This document shows positions 6,141-15,240 of a DNA stretch of 35,320 nucleotides, one piece after another; positions within the stretch are counted from its first letter, which is position 1, and each line of letters opens with the position of its first letter. This stretch comes from Thermoanaerobaculia bacterium (GTDB taxonomy: Bacteria; Acidobacteriota; Thermoanaerobaculia; Gp7-AA8). Location of the stretch: positions 1 to 35,320 of the forward strand of contig JAENWF010000051.1 in assembly GCA_016650215.1 (NCBI GenBank), in the 5' to 3' direction. The notes below the pieces were generated by a model. The model saw only the letters and a program-made list of their open reading frames with translations, had not been told where the DNA came from and searched no databases. The position numbers and the translations under genes are program-made.

Positions 6141-6760
6141 TCCTCGCCGCGGCCGGTGAATGTCACCGAGTTCACCGGCCCCTCCCAGATCGTGATCGCG
6201 CGAACCAGCGCCCGCTCGCCTGCAACCGCCGCCGAGAGCTCGCGATGGAACCAGGCCGCGATGTTCTCAGCGGTCGGATTGATCTCTGTGAATGGCGGGA
6301 TGTCGTTGATGCACGCGTAGTCGAGTCTCTTTGCGAGCGCGTCGAGCTCTTTCTTCGCGCTGACGAAGTCGACGGCAATCGCGTCAGCATCGACACCGCC
6401 GCCGCGTCCCGTCAGGTCGGCTTCCACCTTGTACGAGTGACCGTGCAGCGGCTCCGAGATGCCGCGATACTCGCGCAGGAAATGTGCGGACTCGAAACGA
6501 GCCTCCACGCGGACGGTGAACGTGCCGGCCTCCTCGGTTCTTCGCGATCGCGCCGGCAAGCCGGCAGCTTCCTCGTTGAAGATGCGCTCGACCGTCGCCG
6601 CGCTCACGCCGAGGCTCGTAAGCTCTTCGGCCGTCGACTGCGAACGAAGGAGATCTTCCGCCCGATGGTCGTCCCAGCAAGCCGCCGGGCTGCTCCCCTC
6701 GGCGAGATGAATCAGTGCGCGCAGCGTCTCCGAGCGCTCGTCGGCCGCCTTGGTCTCCAC
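6137..6760 (-). CDS. 6-pyruvoyltetrahydropterin synthase / QueD superfamily protein with N-terminal extension
   Basis: 207 residues from GTG at 6760. The T-fold domain is residues ~80-207: zinc His93 (SAHFL), His106 and His108 (LHGH), LDYACIND (146-153), NPTAENIAAWF and the substrate Glu193 (IWEGPVNSV). QueD makes 6-carboxytetrahydropterin for queuosine. Here the catalytic Cys four residues before HGH is Ser102 and the preceding-to-HGH pattern is Glu103-Pro-Leu-HGH; as I recall, E-x2-HGH marks the PTPS-III group, which makes 6-hydroxymethyldihydropterin for folate. The catalytic His of LDHH is also changed (LDYA). Residues 1-75 are a helical extension not seen in QueD. GTG is chosen because -10-like TACACT lies 7 nt before it; longer frames run into a divergent gene. 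Confidence 0.82.
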   Translation of the reverse strand: METKAADERSETLRALIHLAEGSSPAACWDDHRAEDLLRSQSTAEELTSLGVSAATVERIFNEEAAGLPARSRRTEEAGTFTVRVEARFESAHFLREYRGISEPLHGHSYKVEADLTGRGGGVDADAIAVDFVSAKKELDALAKRLDYACINDIPPFTEINPTAENIAAWFHRELSAAVAGERALVRAITIWEGPVNSVTFTGRGEE

Positions 6761-6777
6761 GTCGCGAAGTGTACAAT
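6750..6777 (+). promoter_or_regulatory. Promoter of the zinc-ribbon gene, overlapping the divergent PTPS promoter
   Basis: Plus strand: TTGGTC (6750-6755), 16-bp spacer, TACAAT (6772-6777). The minus-strand -10-like TACACT (6773-6768) of the PTPS-like gene shares the TGTACA core, so the two promoters overlap and should be mutually exclusive. Confidence 0.55.
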
Positions 6778-6793
6778 GCGCGCCGATTTCGCA

Positions 6794-7432
6794 ATGCCGC
6801 TTCCGAAGAGTGTCACCTGCTCGAGTTGCAAGAAAACCTATCCCGAGGGTTGGAAGCGCTGTCCCTACTGCGGACATGACGAGATTCGCAACCGTCAGGA
6901 GGCGCAGGGGCGCCGTTTCATGCAGAAGAAGATGCAGGAGTTCGAGCAGCGGACCGGGAAATCGCGCGTAAAGGACGAACGCCATCCCTCGCCGACTCAG
7001 CGACCTCCGCGCGAGCGCGGTGACCGGCCACAACCGGGGCGCGGCCGCGGCAAGCGCGGCGGCCGTCCGCAACCGCCGCAGCAGCGGCGCGATGCGTCGC
7101 CGAAGCAGGCCCAGCCCGACCAGAAGCAAGAGCAACAGCAGCGGCCACCGCAATCGCCGCAGTTGCCGGGGAGCGGATCGAAGCGGCGTCGTCGACGTCG
7201 CGGCGGCGATCGGGAGCGAGGCCAGACGCTTCTTCCCGAGAATCGCCCGCAACAGCCGCAGCAAACACCGCATCAACCGCGTCCGCCGCAACCGCCACGC
7301 GCCGAGGGCGAGAGTCAGCCGCCTTCTCGCGAGGGTGGCGGCACACGTCGCAGACGCCGCTTCCGCAGGCGCCGCCCGGGTGGCGGTGGCGGCGGTGGTG
7401 GAGAGAACTCGCCGCCGCCGAAATCGGAGTAG
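6794..7432 (+). CDS. Zinc-ribbon protein with Arg/Pro/Gln-rich disordered tail
   Basis: 212 residues, function unknown. Residues 1-30 form a zinc ribbon: CSSC, nine to ten residues, CPYC (VTCSSCKKTYPEGWKRCPYCGHDE). A helical segment follows (RRFMQKKMQEFEQRTGK), then about 160 residues of low-complexity sequence with RGRGKRGGR, GSKRRRRRRGG and RRRRRFRRRR clusters, Pro/Gln runs, eight consecutive Gly and an acidic end. Basic RG-rich chains often bind RNA or DNA, so a nucleic-acid or ribosome-associated role is possible but unproven. The ATG at 6794 is preferred over the in-frame ATG at 6776, which lies inside the predicted -10 box. The very long plus-strand frame that starts at 6245 is antisense to the PTPS-like gene and is not used. 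Confidence 0.72.
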   Translation: MPLPKSVTCSSCKKTYPEGWKRCPYCGHDEIRNRQEAQGRRFMQKKMQEFEQRTGKSRVKDERHPSPTQRPPRERGDRPQPGRGRGKRGGRPQPPQQRRDASPKQAQPDQKQEQQQRPPQSPQLPGSGSKRRRRRRGGDRERGQTLLPENRPQQPQQTPHQPRPPQPPRAEGESQPPSREGGGTRRRRRFRRRRPGGGGGGGGENSPPPKSE

Positions 7433-7455
7433 CCGCGATAGAACTCTCGCCCGGC

Positions 7456-8409
7456 TCAGGCCGGCGGGTTCTCAGTCGCGGTGGCCGAAGGCATGACGAC
7501 AGGCACATCGGTTGGCGGACGCCGGGCCTTCAAATACCGCGCTGAACATTCGGCGAATCCGTCGCAGCGGATGCAGTAACCGTCGGAATTCTCAGGCTTG
7601 TAGTCGGCAGGGGGGCAGATGTTCACCCCTGTCACAACCTCGCGCTGAAACTGCGCAGCAAGCCGGTCGATGTCGGCCACGGCTGCCGAGGCCACGGCTT
7701 TCTTCACCGCGACGAAACGCGCCGCGTTGCGGATCGCAGTCGCGTCGGGCGAATCGATCGCCGGCTTGGGCACAGCAGTCTTCGCAACGCGCGGCTTGCG
7801 GATCATCGCGTAGTAGCCCAACGAAACGACCGCTCCGGCAAACGCCGCCGCGTTCGCTCCTCCACCAGCGAGAACGCCCGAGATGAGAACGAGCGCGGCC
7901 GCCCAGCCGATCCAGCGGATCTTGATCGGGATGACGCCGAAGAAGTAGAAGGTCTGCTCCGGAAACGTCGCCGCGTAAACGAACAGCAGCGAGAAGTTGA
8001 CGAAATAGGAGCCGAGGAGAGGGATGCCGAACCAGCCGGCCGTCAATGCGGAGACGAGCGTCGATGCAGCGAACAGCGTCAGGAAATGAAACGTCCCCCA
8101 CTCTTCCTCGACTGCTGAACCCATGATGTAGAGCAGGAGCAGCGTGAAGAAGAGCACGACCACTTTCGGAAATGCGAACCACCCTTGCCCCGCCTGGGCG
8201 AACTGCCAGGTGAAGAGGCGCCACGCCTCTCCCGACATCACGCCGTTCCAGTCGAACGAAAAGACGCGCGCGTATTTTTCCGCGTCCTGATGTTCGAGAA
8301 AGAAAAACGCGATGTTCAGGAAAAGAAGAATGTAGACCGCATGGAGGTTTTCACCTCGAGCCCGAAACGCTGCCACTGTTTGCCGAAACGGAGGGGGTGA
8401 TGGGTGCAT
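7456..8409 (-). CDS. Rhomboid-fold membrane protein lacking the protease catalytic residues
   Basis: 317 residues with about six membrane helices (residues 24-200), in the order of the rhomboid core: the EEEWGTFHFLTLF segment (101-113) matches the rhomboid ExRWG region and GVIPIKIRWIGW (158-169) the IPIxxKW loop. In active rhomboids helix 4 carries GxSG and helix 6 a catalytic His; here helix 4 reads GSYFVNFS (133-140) and helix 6 GGGANAAAFAG, so Ser and His are both missing. Expected to bind rather than cleave membrane proteins. The soluble C-terminal part holds four Cys, C265-x13-C279-x2-C282-x5-C288, possibly zinc or an Fe-S cluster. ATG at 8409 is preferred; GTG at 8418 is possible. Confidence 0.8.
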   Translation of the reverse strand: MHPSPPPFRQTVAAFRARGENLHAVYILLFLNIAFFFLEHQDAEKYARVFSFDWNGVMSGEAWRLFTWQFAQAGQGWFAFPKVVVLFFTLLLLYIMGSAVEEEWGTFHFLTLFAASTLVSALTAGWFGIPLLGSYFVNFSLLFVYAATFPEQTFYFFGVIPIKIRWIGWAAALVLISGVLAGGGANAAAFAGAVVSLGYYAMIRKPRVAKTAVPKPAIDSPDATAIRNAARFVAVKKAVASAAVADIDRLAAQFQREVVTGVNICPPADYKPENSDGYCIRCDGFAECSARYLKARRPPTDVPVVMPSATATENPPA

Positions 8410-8410
8410 T

Positions 8411-8440
8411 CCGCTCACCGTGACGAGTGAGGGTGAGCGG
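8411..8440 (-). promoter_or_regulatory. 9-bp hairpin covering the ribosome binding site of the rhomboid-like gene
   Basis: ccgctcacc (8411-8419) and ggtgagcgg (8432-8440), spacer 12 nt. On the minus strand the 3' arm GGTGAGCGG holds the only SD-like bases and ends 1 nt before the ATG (8409), so the folded form should block translation. It could also be a DNA operator. AT-rich ttaacg repeats (8441-8459) lie upstream. Confidence 0.5.
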
Positions 8441-8519
8441 TTAACGATTAACGTTAACGGTCACGTTTTGAGGGAACGCACTATCGCGACGAGATCTATA
8501 TATCTGAGCAACGCGGTGC

Positions 8520-8604
8520 GTTTGTGTGGGAGCGGGCGCCTCGCCCGCTCGCCAGGGCGGGGCGGGGAACCGCGGCGGGCGAGGGCGCCCGCCGCCACAC
8601 AAAC
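8520..8604. repeat. Long imperfect inverted repeat (REP-like) in the gap before the DUF192 gene end
   Basis: Left arm 8520-8548 and right arm 8575-8604 are near-perfect reverse complements (GTTTGTGTGG end, GCGGGCGCC and TCGCCCGC core) with a 26-nt G-rich spacer. The position, just past the stop of a minus-strand gene (8635), fits a REP/BIME-type extragenic element that may also end transcription. Only one copy is visible here. Confidence 0.65.
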
Positions 8605-8634
8605 TGACAGACTCGCGGCGAGAAAGCCGCTGCC

Positions 8635-9100
8635 TCAACCGGGCGGCTTCACAACGCCTTCGAATACGAGAGTCGAGCCCGTTTCAATGCGATGTTTCTT
8701 CGCGACACCGGCGCCGACTTCGAGAATGTAGCGAGCGGCCACGCCCGGCGCGTAGCTCGGGCATGGATCAGCCTTGCACGGCGGGACGTCATGCTTCACG
8801 TGCACGACGCGTTTCGCGTCGTCGATCCAGATCATGTCGAGAGGAATGAGGGTGTTCTTCATCCAGAACGAATATTCGTCAACTTGCGGGAAAATAAAGA
8901 GCATCCCCGTTCCCTCGCGCACGCGGTCGCGGAACATGAGCCCCTGCGCGCGCGACTCGTCGTCGGCGACGACTTCGACGCGCACGAGGTGGCCGTCAGG
9001 GAACGTGACCGATGGTCCGCTCGCAGCGACCGACGGCGGCGTGACCGGCTGTTGCGGTATCGGCCTGGCGCAGCTCAGCATTGCGGCGAGCAATAGAAAA

Positions 9101-9111
<11 letters not shown>
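8635..9111 (-). CDS. DUF192 (COG1430) family lipoprotein
   Basis: 158 residues. Secreted: hydrophobic N-terminus VSFLLLAAMLSC with probable lipidated Cys14. The DUF192 core is clear: AQGLMFRDRVREGTGMLFIFPQ (55-76), FWMKNTLIPLDMIWID (82-97) and a C-terminal YILEVGAGVAKKHRIETG block. Function of the family is not established. The start is GTG at 9111, which overlaps the last 11 nt of the upstream NtrC-type gene; the two are probably translationally coupled. A Cys pair (PPCKADPCPSY) lies in the loop where family members have a short insertion. Confidence 0.88.
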
Positions 9112-10507
<1,396 letters not shown>

Positions 10508-10514
10508 TGCGGCG

Positions 10515-10520
10515 ATTATA
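10515..10520 (-). promoter_or_regulatory. Consensus -10 box (TATAAT) 7 nt before the NtrC-type gene
   Basis: Minus strand TATAAT at 10520-10515, then 7 nt, then ATG. Transcription would start at or next to the A of the ATG, giving a leaderless mRNA. No clear -35 box. Confidence 0.55.
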
Positions 10521-12195
10521 GGTTCGTGAAGCGGATGAGGCGTGACGCGGCCCACGGCTCGAGGGAGAGGAGCGCCTCGAGGTCGCGCAGTTTGGCCTCC
10601 GTGAGCGACTCGATGGCGAGCTCGGCGAGAAGCTGCTCGATCCCCGCCTTGTGGCGGCGGTCGATCGCCTCAGGAACGCACCAGCCGGCGCGTTGGGCGG
10701 CAGCAATGAACGGGACGATCGCTGCGTCGCGCGTCACCCGCGGGCGAAGGTGGAGAACAGGCGATCCTTCCCCTTCCCCGCTCGAGAGGCGACGGCGCGT
10801 CCGGTTCTTCGCGGCGACCGTGTGAAACACGCGCGAGCGATCGCCATCGGGAACGAAGTAGATCGCCCCCACCGTGGCTCGCCGCTGCCCGATCCGATGT
10901 GCGCGGCCGTTGCGCTGATCGAGCTTCACAGGATTCCACGGAACGTCGTAATGCACGACGAGTCCCGCTCGTTGCAGATTCAAGCCCTCCGCTGCGAGAT
11001 CGGTGGAGACGAGCACGTCGACAGCACCCGCGCGGAACGCCTCGATCGCGCCATCGGCGCGCGTTCGCTCACGCCCCGTAACGAGCGCGCTGCGACGCAC
11101 GCGCCGAATCGCGTCGTGGAGCGACACTGCTGTCGCGGCCCAGCCTGTGAAGATCAGAACCGGCTCGTGATGCTCGCGGCAGATCGAGATGAGCCGCTGC
11201 TCCTTCGCACGCGGCGAGGCGTGCAGAAGGTCGCGAAGCGCGTCAAGACGCTCGATCTCCTCCTCGATCTCACCGGCGCTCCCCTTCGTCTCCTCCGGCA
11301 CGAACATCTCCCAGAAGAGCACCGTCTGGACCGCAGCCGCATCCTCTTCGTGACCGAACGCGCGGCGGTAGTCGCTTTTTGCAAGGGTGCGGCCCGACGC
11401 GAGACATTCGAGCGCACGCTCGTAGAACCGCCGCTGCCGCCGCACAGACTCGAGCAGTGCTGCCTCGCTCGACTCGAGCCTTCGCCAGAGAAAGCTGCGA
11501 AGCAAAGGCGATTCTCGCACCAGCGGAAATCGGAGCGATGCGATCAGACCGTCATCGCTCACCACGAATCGAATGACATGCCGCTTCAGATCACCGAAGC
11601 GCAGGTGTTCCGGCAGCACCTCACGCCCTCGGCGGATCACGATCGCATCGACGACGCGCGCGATCATCTGCCGATCATCCACCGCGAATGCACGGTCGAT
11701 CGACGGTACGCCGGCGATCGCGTCATCGGCGGCGATGAGCCGGATGAGCGACTCGAGATCGCGCGCCGAGTTGCAGACCGGCGTTGCGGTCACCAGGAGC
11801 ACGCGCGCGCCGGGCGAACGACGCGCAAGCGCGGAGTAACGCTGCGTCTTCGGGTTCCGGAACGCGTGAGCCTCGTCCACGACGATGAGACGCCGCGAGG
11901 GCTGTGCGACCGAAGAGTCGCCGCGGAGCGCGTCGTGAGTCATCACGCGCGCCCGGACGCCGAAGTCGCTGAGTGTTCCCCTCCACTGCCTCACGAGCGA
12001 CGCGGGGACGATCAACTCGACCGAGCCTCCGCGCTGCTGTTCCTCCAGCGCGAGCGCCGCTGCGATGTACGACTTGCCGAGACCCGGCTCGTCCGCGAGG
12101 ATCGCGCCACCGCTGCGCTCGATGACGCTGCGCAGCCGCCGCACAGCCGCGAGCTGGTGCTCAGCGAGCGCCGAGGCGTCGCGCAAGATGCGCAC
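10516..12195 (-). CDS. SNF2-type DEAH helicase of a methylase/helicase module
   Basis: 559 residues. Superfamily 2 motor: Q-like region EHQLAAVRRL, Walker A DEPGLGKS (Lys41), motif II DEAH (107-110), motif III VTATP (135-139), motif V STDLAAEGLNLQ (397-408) and motif VI QRNGRAHRIGQ (427-437), the SNF2/RapA-like arrangement. It is short for an SNF2 protein, with no fused nuclease or DNA-binding domain visible; residues ~450-559 are an uncharacterised helical end. The start is GTG at 12195 with GAGGTG upstream; it overlaps the end of the methylase gene by 35 nt, so the two are surely one unit. The likely role is ATP-driven translocation on DNA together with the methylase, in restriction or another defence. 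Confidence 0.9.
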   Translation of the reverse strand: MRILRDASALAEHQLAAVRRLRSVIERSGGAILADEPGLGKSYIAAALALEEQQRGGSVELIVPASLVRQWRGTLSDFGVRARVMTHDALRGDSSVAQPSRRLIVVDEAHAFRNPKTQRYSALARRSPGARVLLVTATPVCNSARDLESLIRLIAADDAIAGVPSIDRAFAVDDRQMIARVVDAIVIRRGREVLPEHLRFGDLKRHVIRFVVSDDGLIASLRFPLVRESPLLRSFLWRRLESSEAALLESVRRQRRFYERALECLASGRTLAKSDYRRAFGHEEDAAAVQTVLFWEMFVPEETKGSAGEIEEEIERLDALRDLLHASPRAKEQRLISICREHHEPVLIFTGWAATAVSLHDAIRRVRRSALVTGRERTRADGAIEAFRAGAVDVLVSTDLAAEGLNLQRAGLVVHYDVPWNPVKLDQRNGRAHRIGQRRATVGAIYFVPDGDRSRVFHTVAAKNRTRRRLSSGEGEGSPVLHLRPRVTRDAAIVPFIAAAQRAGWCVPEAIDRRHKAGIEQLLAELAIESLTEAKLRDLEALLSLEPWAASRLIRFTNL

Positions 12196-15100
12196 GCAGC
12201 ACCTCGAGCTCGTGGCGCGTCACCTCGAAGAGATCGGCGACCACCTTGTCGATCGAAGAGGCATCCGCCTCGCGAGCGTTTCGATGCGCCGCCCGCGAAG
12301 CTCGCACCAGCTCTTCCCACGGCGGCTCGCCTTCTGCGATCGGCGGAAACGGCATGCGAGCGACGGTTCGGCCGAAGTAGCGGTAGTAATCGTCCTTTGC
12401 CCGCTCCGCGTGCGCGAGCAGCAGCGCACCGGCGATGTCGGAGTTGAGCAGCGCGGCGATCGCATACGCCTCGTCGAACGAGACCGCATCCAGCGAGTAG
12501 AGCGTCTGATTCGGAACGAGCGGGAACGAATGCCCCGCCACGTTGACGACATCGGGTAGCACCGCGGCGGACATGCCGCGCGAGACATCTTTCCACGCGA
12601 CCTTGATCCCGACATGCTTGGGGCGGATGAACTTGAGACGAAACGCGCCCGGCTCGACGCCGCGCTTCAGCGCGAGCTCCTGCAGCCACTGCGGCGGAGT
12701 CTCGAAGCCGTTGCGGGGCGGCCACAGCATCCAGGTCGAGCCGGCCGTCGTCCAGCGGCGCACGTCGCGCCCGCGGACGCAGCGGCAGACGAACTCGGTC
12801 GGGATCGCGATGTCGTCGGCGGTGTTGAGCCAGCCGCATTCGATCGACGACGCTTCGAGAAAGAAGCTGCCGTTGTCGCCCGTCTTCACTCCCATGATCG
12901 GCCTCCGCGCGAGCGTCTCGTCGAGCGGCGCGAATCGTTCGGCCAGCCTGCGGAGAATGCACGCAACGTCCGCCGGGAGCAGCGACCACTCGCTCACTCC
13001 CCTCCCGATCCGCAGCGAGTGCTGTGCAACTCTGAACGAGCTTCCCCCAGCCGTCACTTCGACTTCATGTCTGCGTTCGCCGGGCCGGCGCTTCACGATC
13101 AGTCCGAGCGGAAACGTGTCGGCGCGAAAGTGCTTCTTTCGTTCGTCGCTCCAGTCGATCAGATCGGTGACCGTCGTCTCGCGCTCGAGAAACGCGCGCA
13201 GCGGCGCGGCGTAGCCGGCGTTGAGGATCTTGGCGGGAAGGAGCATCGAAACGACGCCGCCCGGCGCCGCGAGATCGAGCGACTTCTCGAGAAACGCGAT
13301 CGAGAGATCGGGCTGATGAAATGCGCTCGCGTCCTTCGACCGCCCGAAGAGGCGATAGCGCTCGCGGTACATCTTCCGCGCGTCGGGATCGATGCGGCTG
13401 TTGCGCACCCACGGCGGATTGCCGGCGATCACGTCGAACCCGCCGGCCGCCATTACGTGCGCGAAGTGCACGTCGTACGAGAAGAAGTCGGTTTCCCCCT
13501 CCTCGATCCGCTCGAGCAGGCGCCGCGTCCGGACGATGCGGCTCTGCAGCTCATGACAGCGAATCCGATCTTCCCGCAACGGGTCGCCGAAGAGATCGCG
13601 CCGCGGCGTCGTCGCGATTTGCAGCTCTTTCTCGTCCGCGTCGCTTGCGCGCGCGAGCAGATCGACAGCCAGACGCTGGTCGTTGCTCCGAAGCAGTCGA
13701 TAGAGGGCAGGGCGCTCCTCCCGCGGCGCCGAGCGGTAACGCTCAACAATCGACTGCTGCGCACGGAGCCCGTACGACCATTCGCGATAGACATCCGCCG
13801 GCGCGGTGCCGAGAAAGTCGAGCGGCCCGAGGAGTGAGTTGCCCTGAAGAATGTTGCGGTCGAGATTCGGCAGCGGACGGACGGTTTCCGGCGACGCATC
13901 GGTCGCCGATACGATCGCGAGCCAGAGGCGAAGCTCGCACAAACGGACAGCCTCCGGTTTCACGTCGACGCCGTAGAGCGAGCGCTCGACGATCTGCTGA
14001 CGGAGTGCGGCGCCAGGCGCGTGTCCAGCGTCGATCATCAGCCGCTCGATCGCATGCAGCGCGGAGAGGAGGAACGCGCCCGATCCGCACGCAGGATCGA
14101 GGATCGTGATCGATTCGAGTCTCTGCCGCAGCGCATCACCTCGCGCCCCATCGGTGAGCCGCTCGATCGCCCTCGCGGTCAATACGTCGACAATCTCTTT
14201 CGGCGTGTAGAAGCTGCCGCTCGCCGCCCTCTCATCCTCGGCCATGAGCGACTCGAAGACCTTGCCGAGCATCTCGGGATCGACACTCGTGCGCTCGGTA
14301 TCGTCTTCGTCCGCGCTGAAATCGAAGCGCTCGAATACGTCTTCGACAATTCGCCGCACGAGCTCGTTCTCGATCTGCAGACGCGGATTCCGGCGTTCGA
14401 ACGACGCCGGCTCGAAGAGACCGCCGTTCAGATACGGAATCGCCCCGAGCGTTCGCGCCGCGGCGTCGCGCTCCGGGGTCGGGGTGTTGAGGCATCCGAA
14501 GAAGAGAGGCACCAACACGGTCGTGAATGCATCTCGGCCGTCGCGGCACGCACGATCGATCCGGTCGACGAGGAAGCGGCGCTCGCCGTCGAGCCATCCC
14601 TTCTCCTGGATGAAACAGAGAAAGAGCAACCGGGAGAGGATCAGGAGCGCTTCCGCATCGACAGCCTCACGCGTTTCGTCCGGACACGATTCGCGCAGCG
14701 CGAGGGAGACGGCGCGAACCGCGTCTCGGAACCGGAGAAAGAACTCGCGGGTGATCGCCTCCCGATCGAGCGCGCGATCGAAGAGGCGGGCCGGTGAGGT
14801 CGAGTCGCCGAGCGTCAGCAGGTTCAGACGATCGATCGCATGGCTCGACGGCGCGGTCGTCGAGAAGTCGAGCCGGCGTGCCGCGCCGTGACGGCTCGCA
14901 CTGAATATTGATATTCGTTCTTCATACCAATATACGATGACTGATGTTGTCAGTACATTGTGTAATTTGTAAGAGCGCATGAATTCGTTGATGTCCACAC
15001 CAGATGCGCTCCCCTCGAGCAGAAAGAGATCAAATCGCTCCAGGCGGCTCATCAGCGAGAGCTTCGCGGTCCCGTTCCACGGCAGCGCGATGCCTGCGCG

Positions 15101-15214
15101 ACGCCACTGCACCGCGTCGATCTCTACCGGCGCGATCGGATAACCGAGGATGCGGAATAGGGCGGCCGGGCCGCCTGAGGCACATGCGCTGCTCACATCG
15201 CCGGCGCGAATCAT
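12161..15214 (-). CDS. Eco57I-type N6-adenine DNA methylase with target recognition domain
   Basis: 1017 residues. SAM-dependent m6A methylase: FLCFIQEKGWL (198-208), YLNGGLFEP (261-269), SGSFYTPKEIVDVL (332-345), motif I DPACGSG (373-379) and the catalytic NPPW (599-602). Residues ~740-1017 (PIMGVKTGDNGSFFLE; ARMPFPP) look like the C-terminal specificity domain of type IIG/BREX/DISARM-type methylases. Residues 1-150 form an extra domain; I see no PD-(D/E)xK or HNH motif in it, so unlike Eco57I this protein does not appear to cut DNA itself. The ATG at 15214 follows GGAGCG at 9 nt. It overlaps the helicase gene and begins 26 bp from the divergent gene at 15241. An AT-rich patch lies at 14895-14975. 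Confidence 0.92.
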   Translation of the reverse strand: MIRAGDVSSACASGGPAALFRILGYPIAPVEIDAVQWRRAGIALPWNGTAKLSLMSRLERFDLFLLEGSASGVDINEFMRSYKLHNVLTTSVIVYWYEERISIFSASRHGAARRLDFSTTAPSSHAIDRLNLLTLGDSTSPARLFDRALDREAITREFFLRFRDAVRAVSLALRESCPDETREAVDAEALLILSRLLFLCFIQEKGWLDGERRFLVDRIDRACRDGRDAFTTVLVPLFFGCLNTPTPERDAAARTLGAIPYLNGGLFEPASFERRNPRLQIENELVRRIVEDVFERFDFSADEDDTERTSVDPEMLGKVFESLMAEDERAASGSFYTPKEIVDVLTARAIERLTDGARGDALRQRLESITILDPACGSGAFLLSALHAIERLMIDAGHAPGAALRQQIVERSLYGVDVKPEAVRLCELRLWLAIVSATDASPETVRPLPNLDRNILQGNSLLGPLDFLGTAPADVYREWSYGLRAQQSIVERYRSAPREERPALYRLLRSNDQRLAVDLLARASDADEKELQIATTPRRDLFGDPLREDRIRCHELQSRIVRTRRLLERIEEGETDFFSYDVHFAHVMAAGGFDVIAGNPPWVRNSRIDPDARKMYRERYRLFGRSKDASAFHQPDLSIAFLEKSLDLAAPGGVVSMLLPAKILNAGYAAPLRAFLERETTVTDLIDWSDERKKHFRADTFPLGLIVKRRPGERRHEVEVTAGGSSFRVAQHSLRIGRGVSEWSLLPADVACILRRLAERFAPLDETLARRPIMGVKTGDNGSFFLEASSIECGWLNTADDIAIPTEFVCRCVRGRDVRRWTTAGSTWMLWPPRNGFETPPQWLQELALKRGVEPGAFRLKFIRPKHVGIKVAWKDVSRGMSAAVLPDVVNVAGHSFPLVPNQTLYSLDAVSFDEAYAIAALLNSDIAGALLLAHAERAKDDYYRYFGRTVARMPFPPIAEGEPPWEELVRASRAAHRNAREADASSIDKVVADLFEVTRHELEVLRAHLARRLGAR

Positions 15215-15228
15215 CGGCCGCGCTCCGA

Positions 15229-15234
15229 TAGACT
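15229..15234 (+). promoter_or_regulatory. -10-like TAGACT 6 nt before the start of the phosphatase-fold gene
   Basis: TAGACT at 15229-15234 and GTG at 15241, with no SD site. Fits a leaderless start. The 26-bp gap between divergent starts (15214 and 15241) must hold both promoters. Confidence 0.4.
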
Positions 15235-15240
15235 TGCGGC

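Noticed and set aside
6245-7432. Very long plus-strand frame covering the PTPS-like gene
   Set aside because: Its first 180 residues are antisense to the well-supported PTPS-like gene; only the part from 6794 (zinc ribbon) has protein character.
10651-13837. Long plus-strand frames (to ~598 residues) opposite helicase and methylase
   Set aside because: Arg-rich, motif-free translations typical of antisense frames in high-GC DNA; the minus-strand genes carry complete motif sets.
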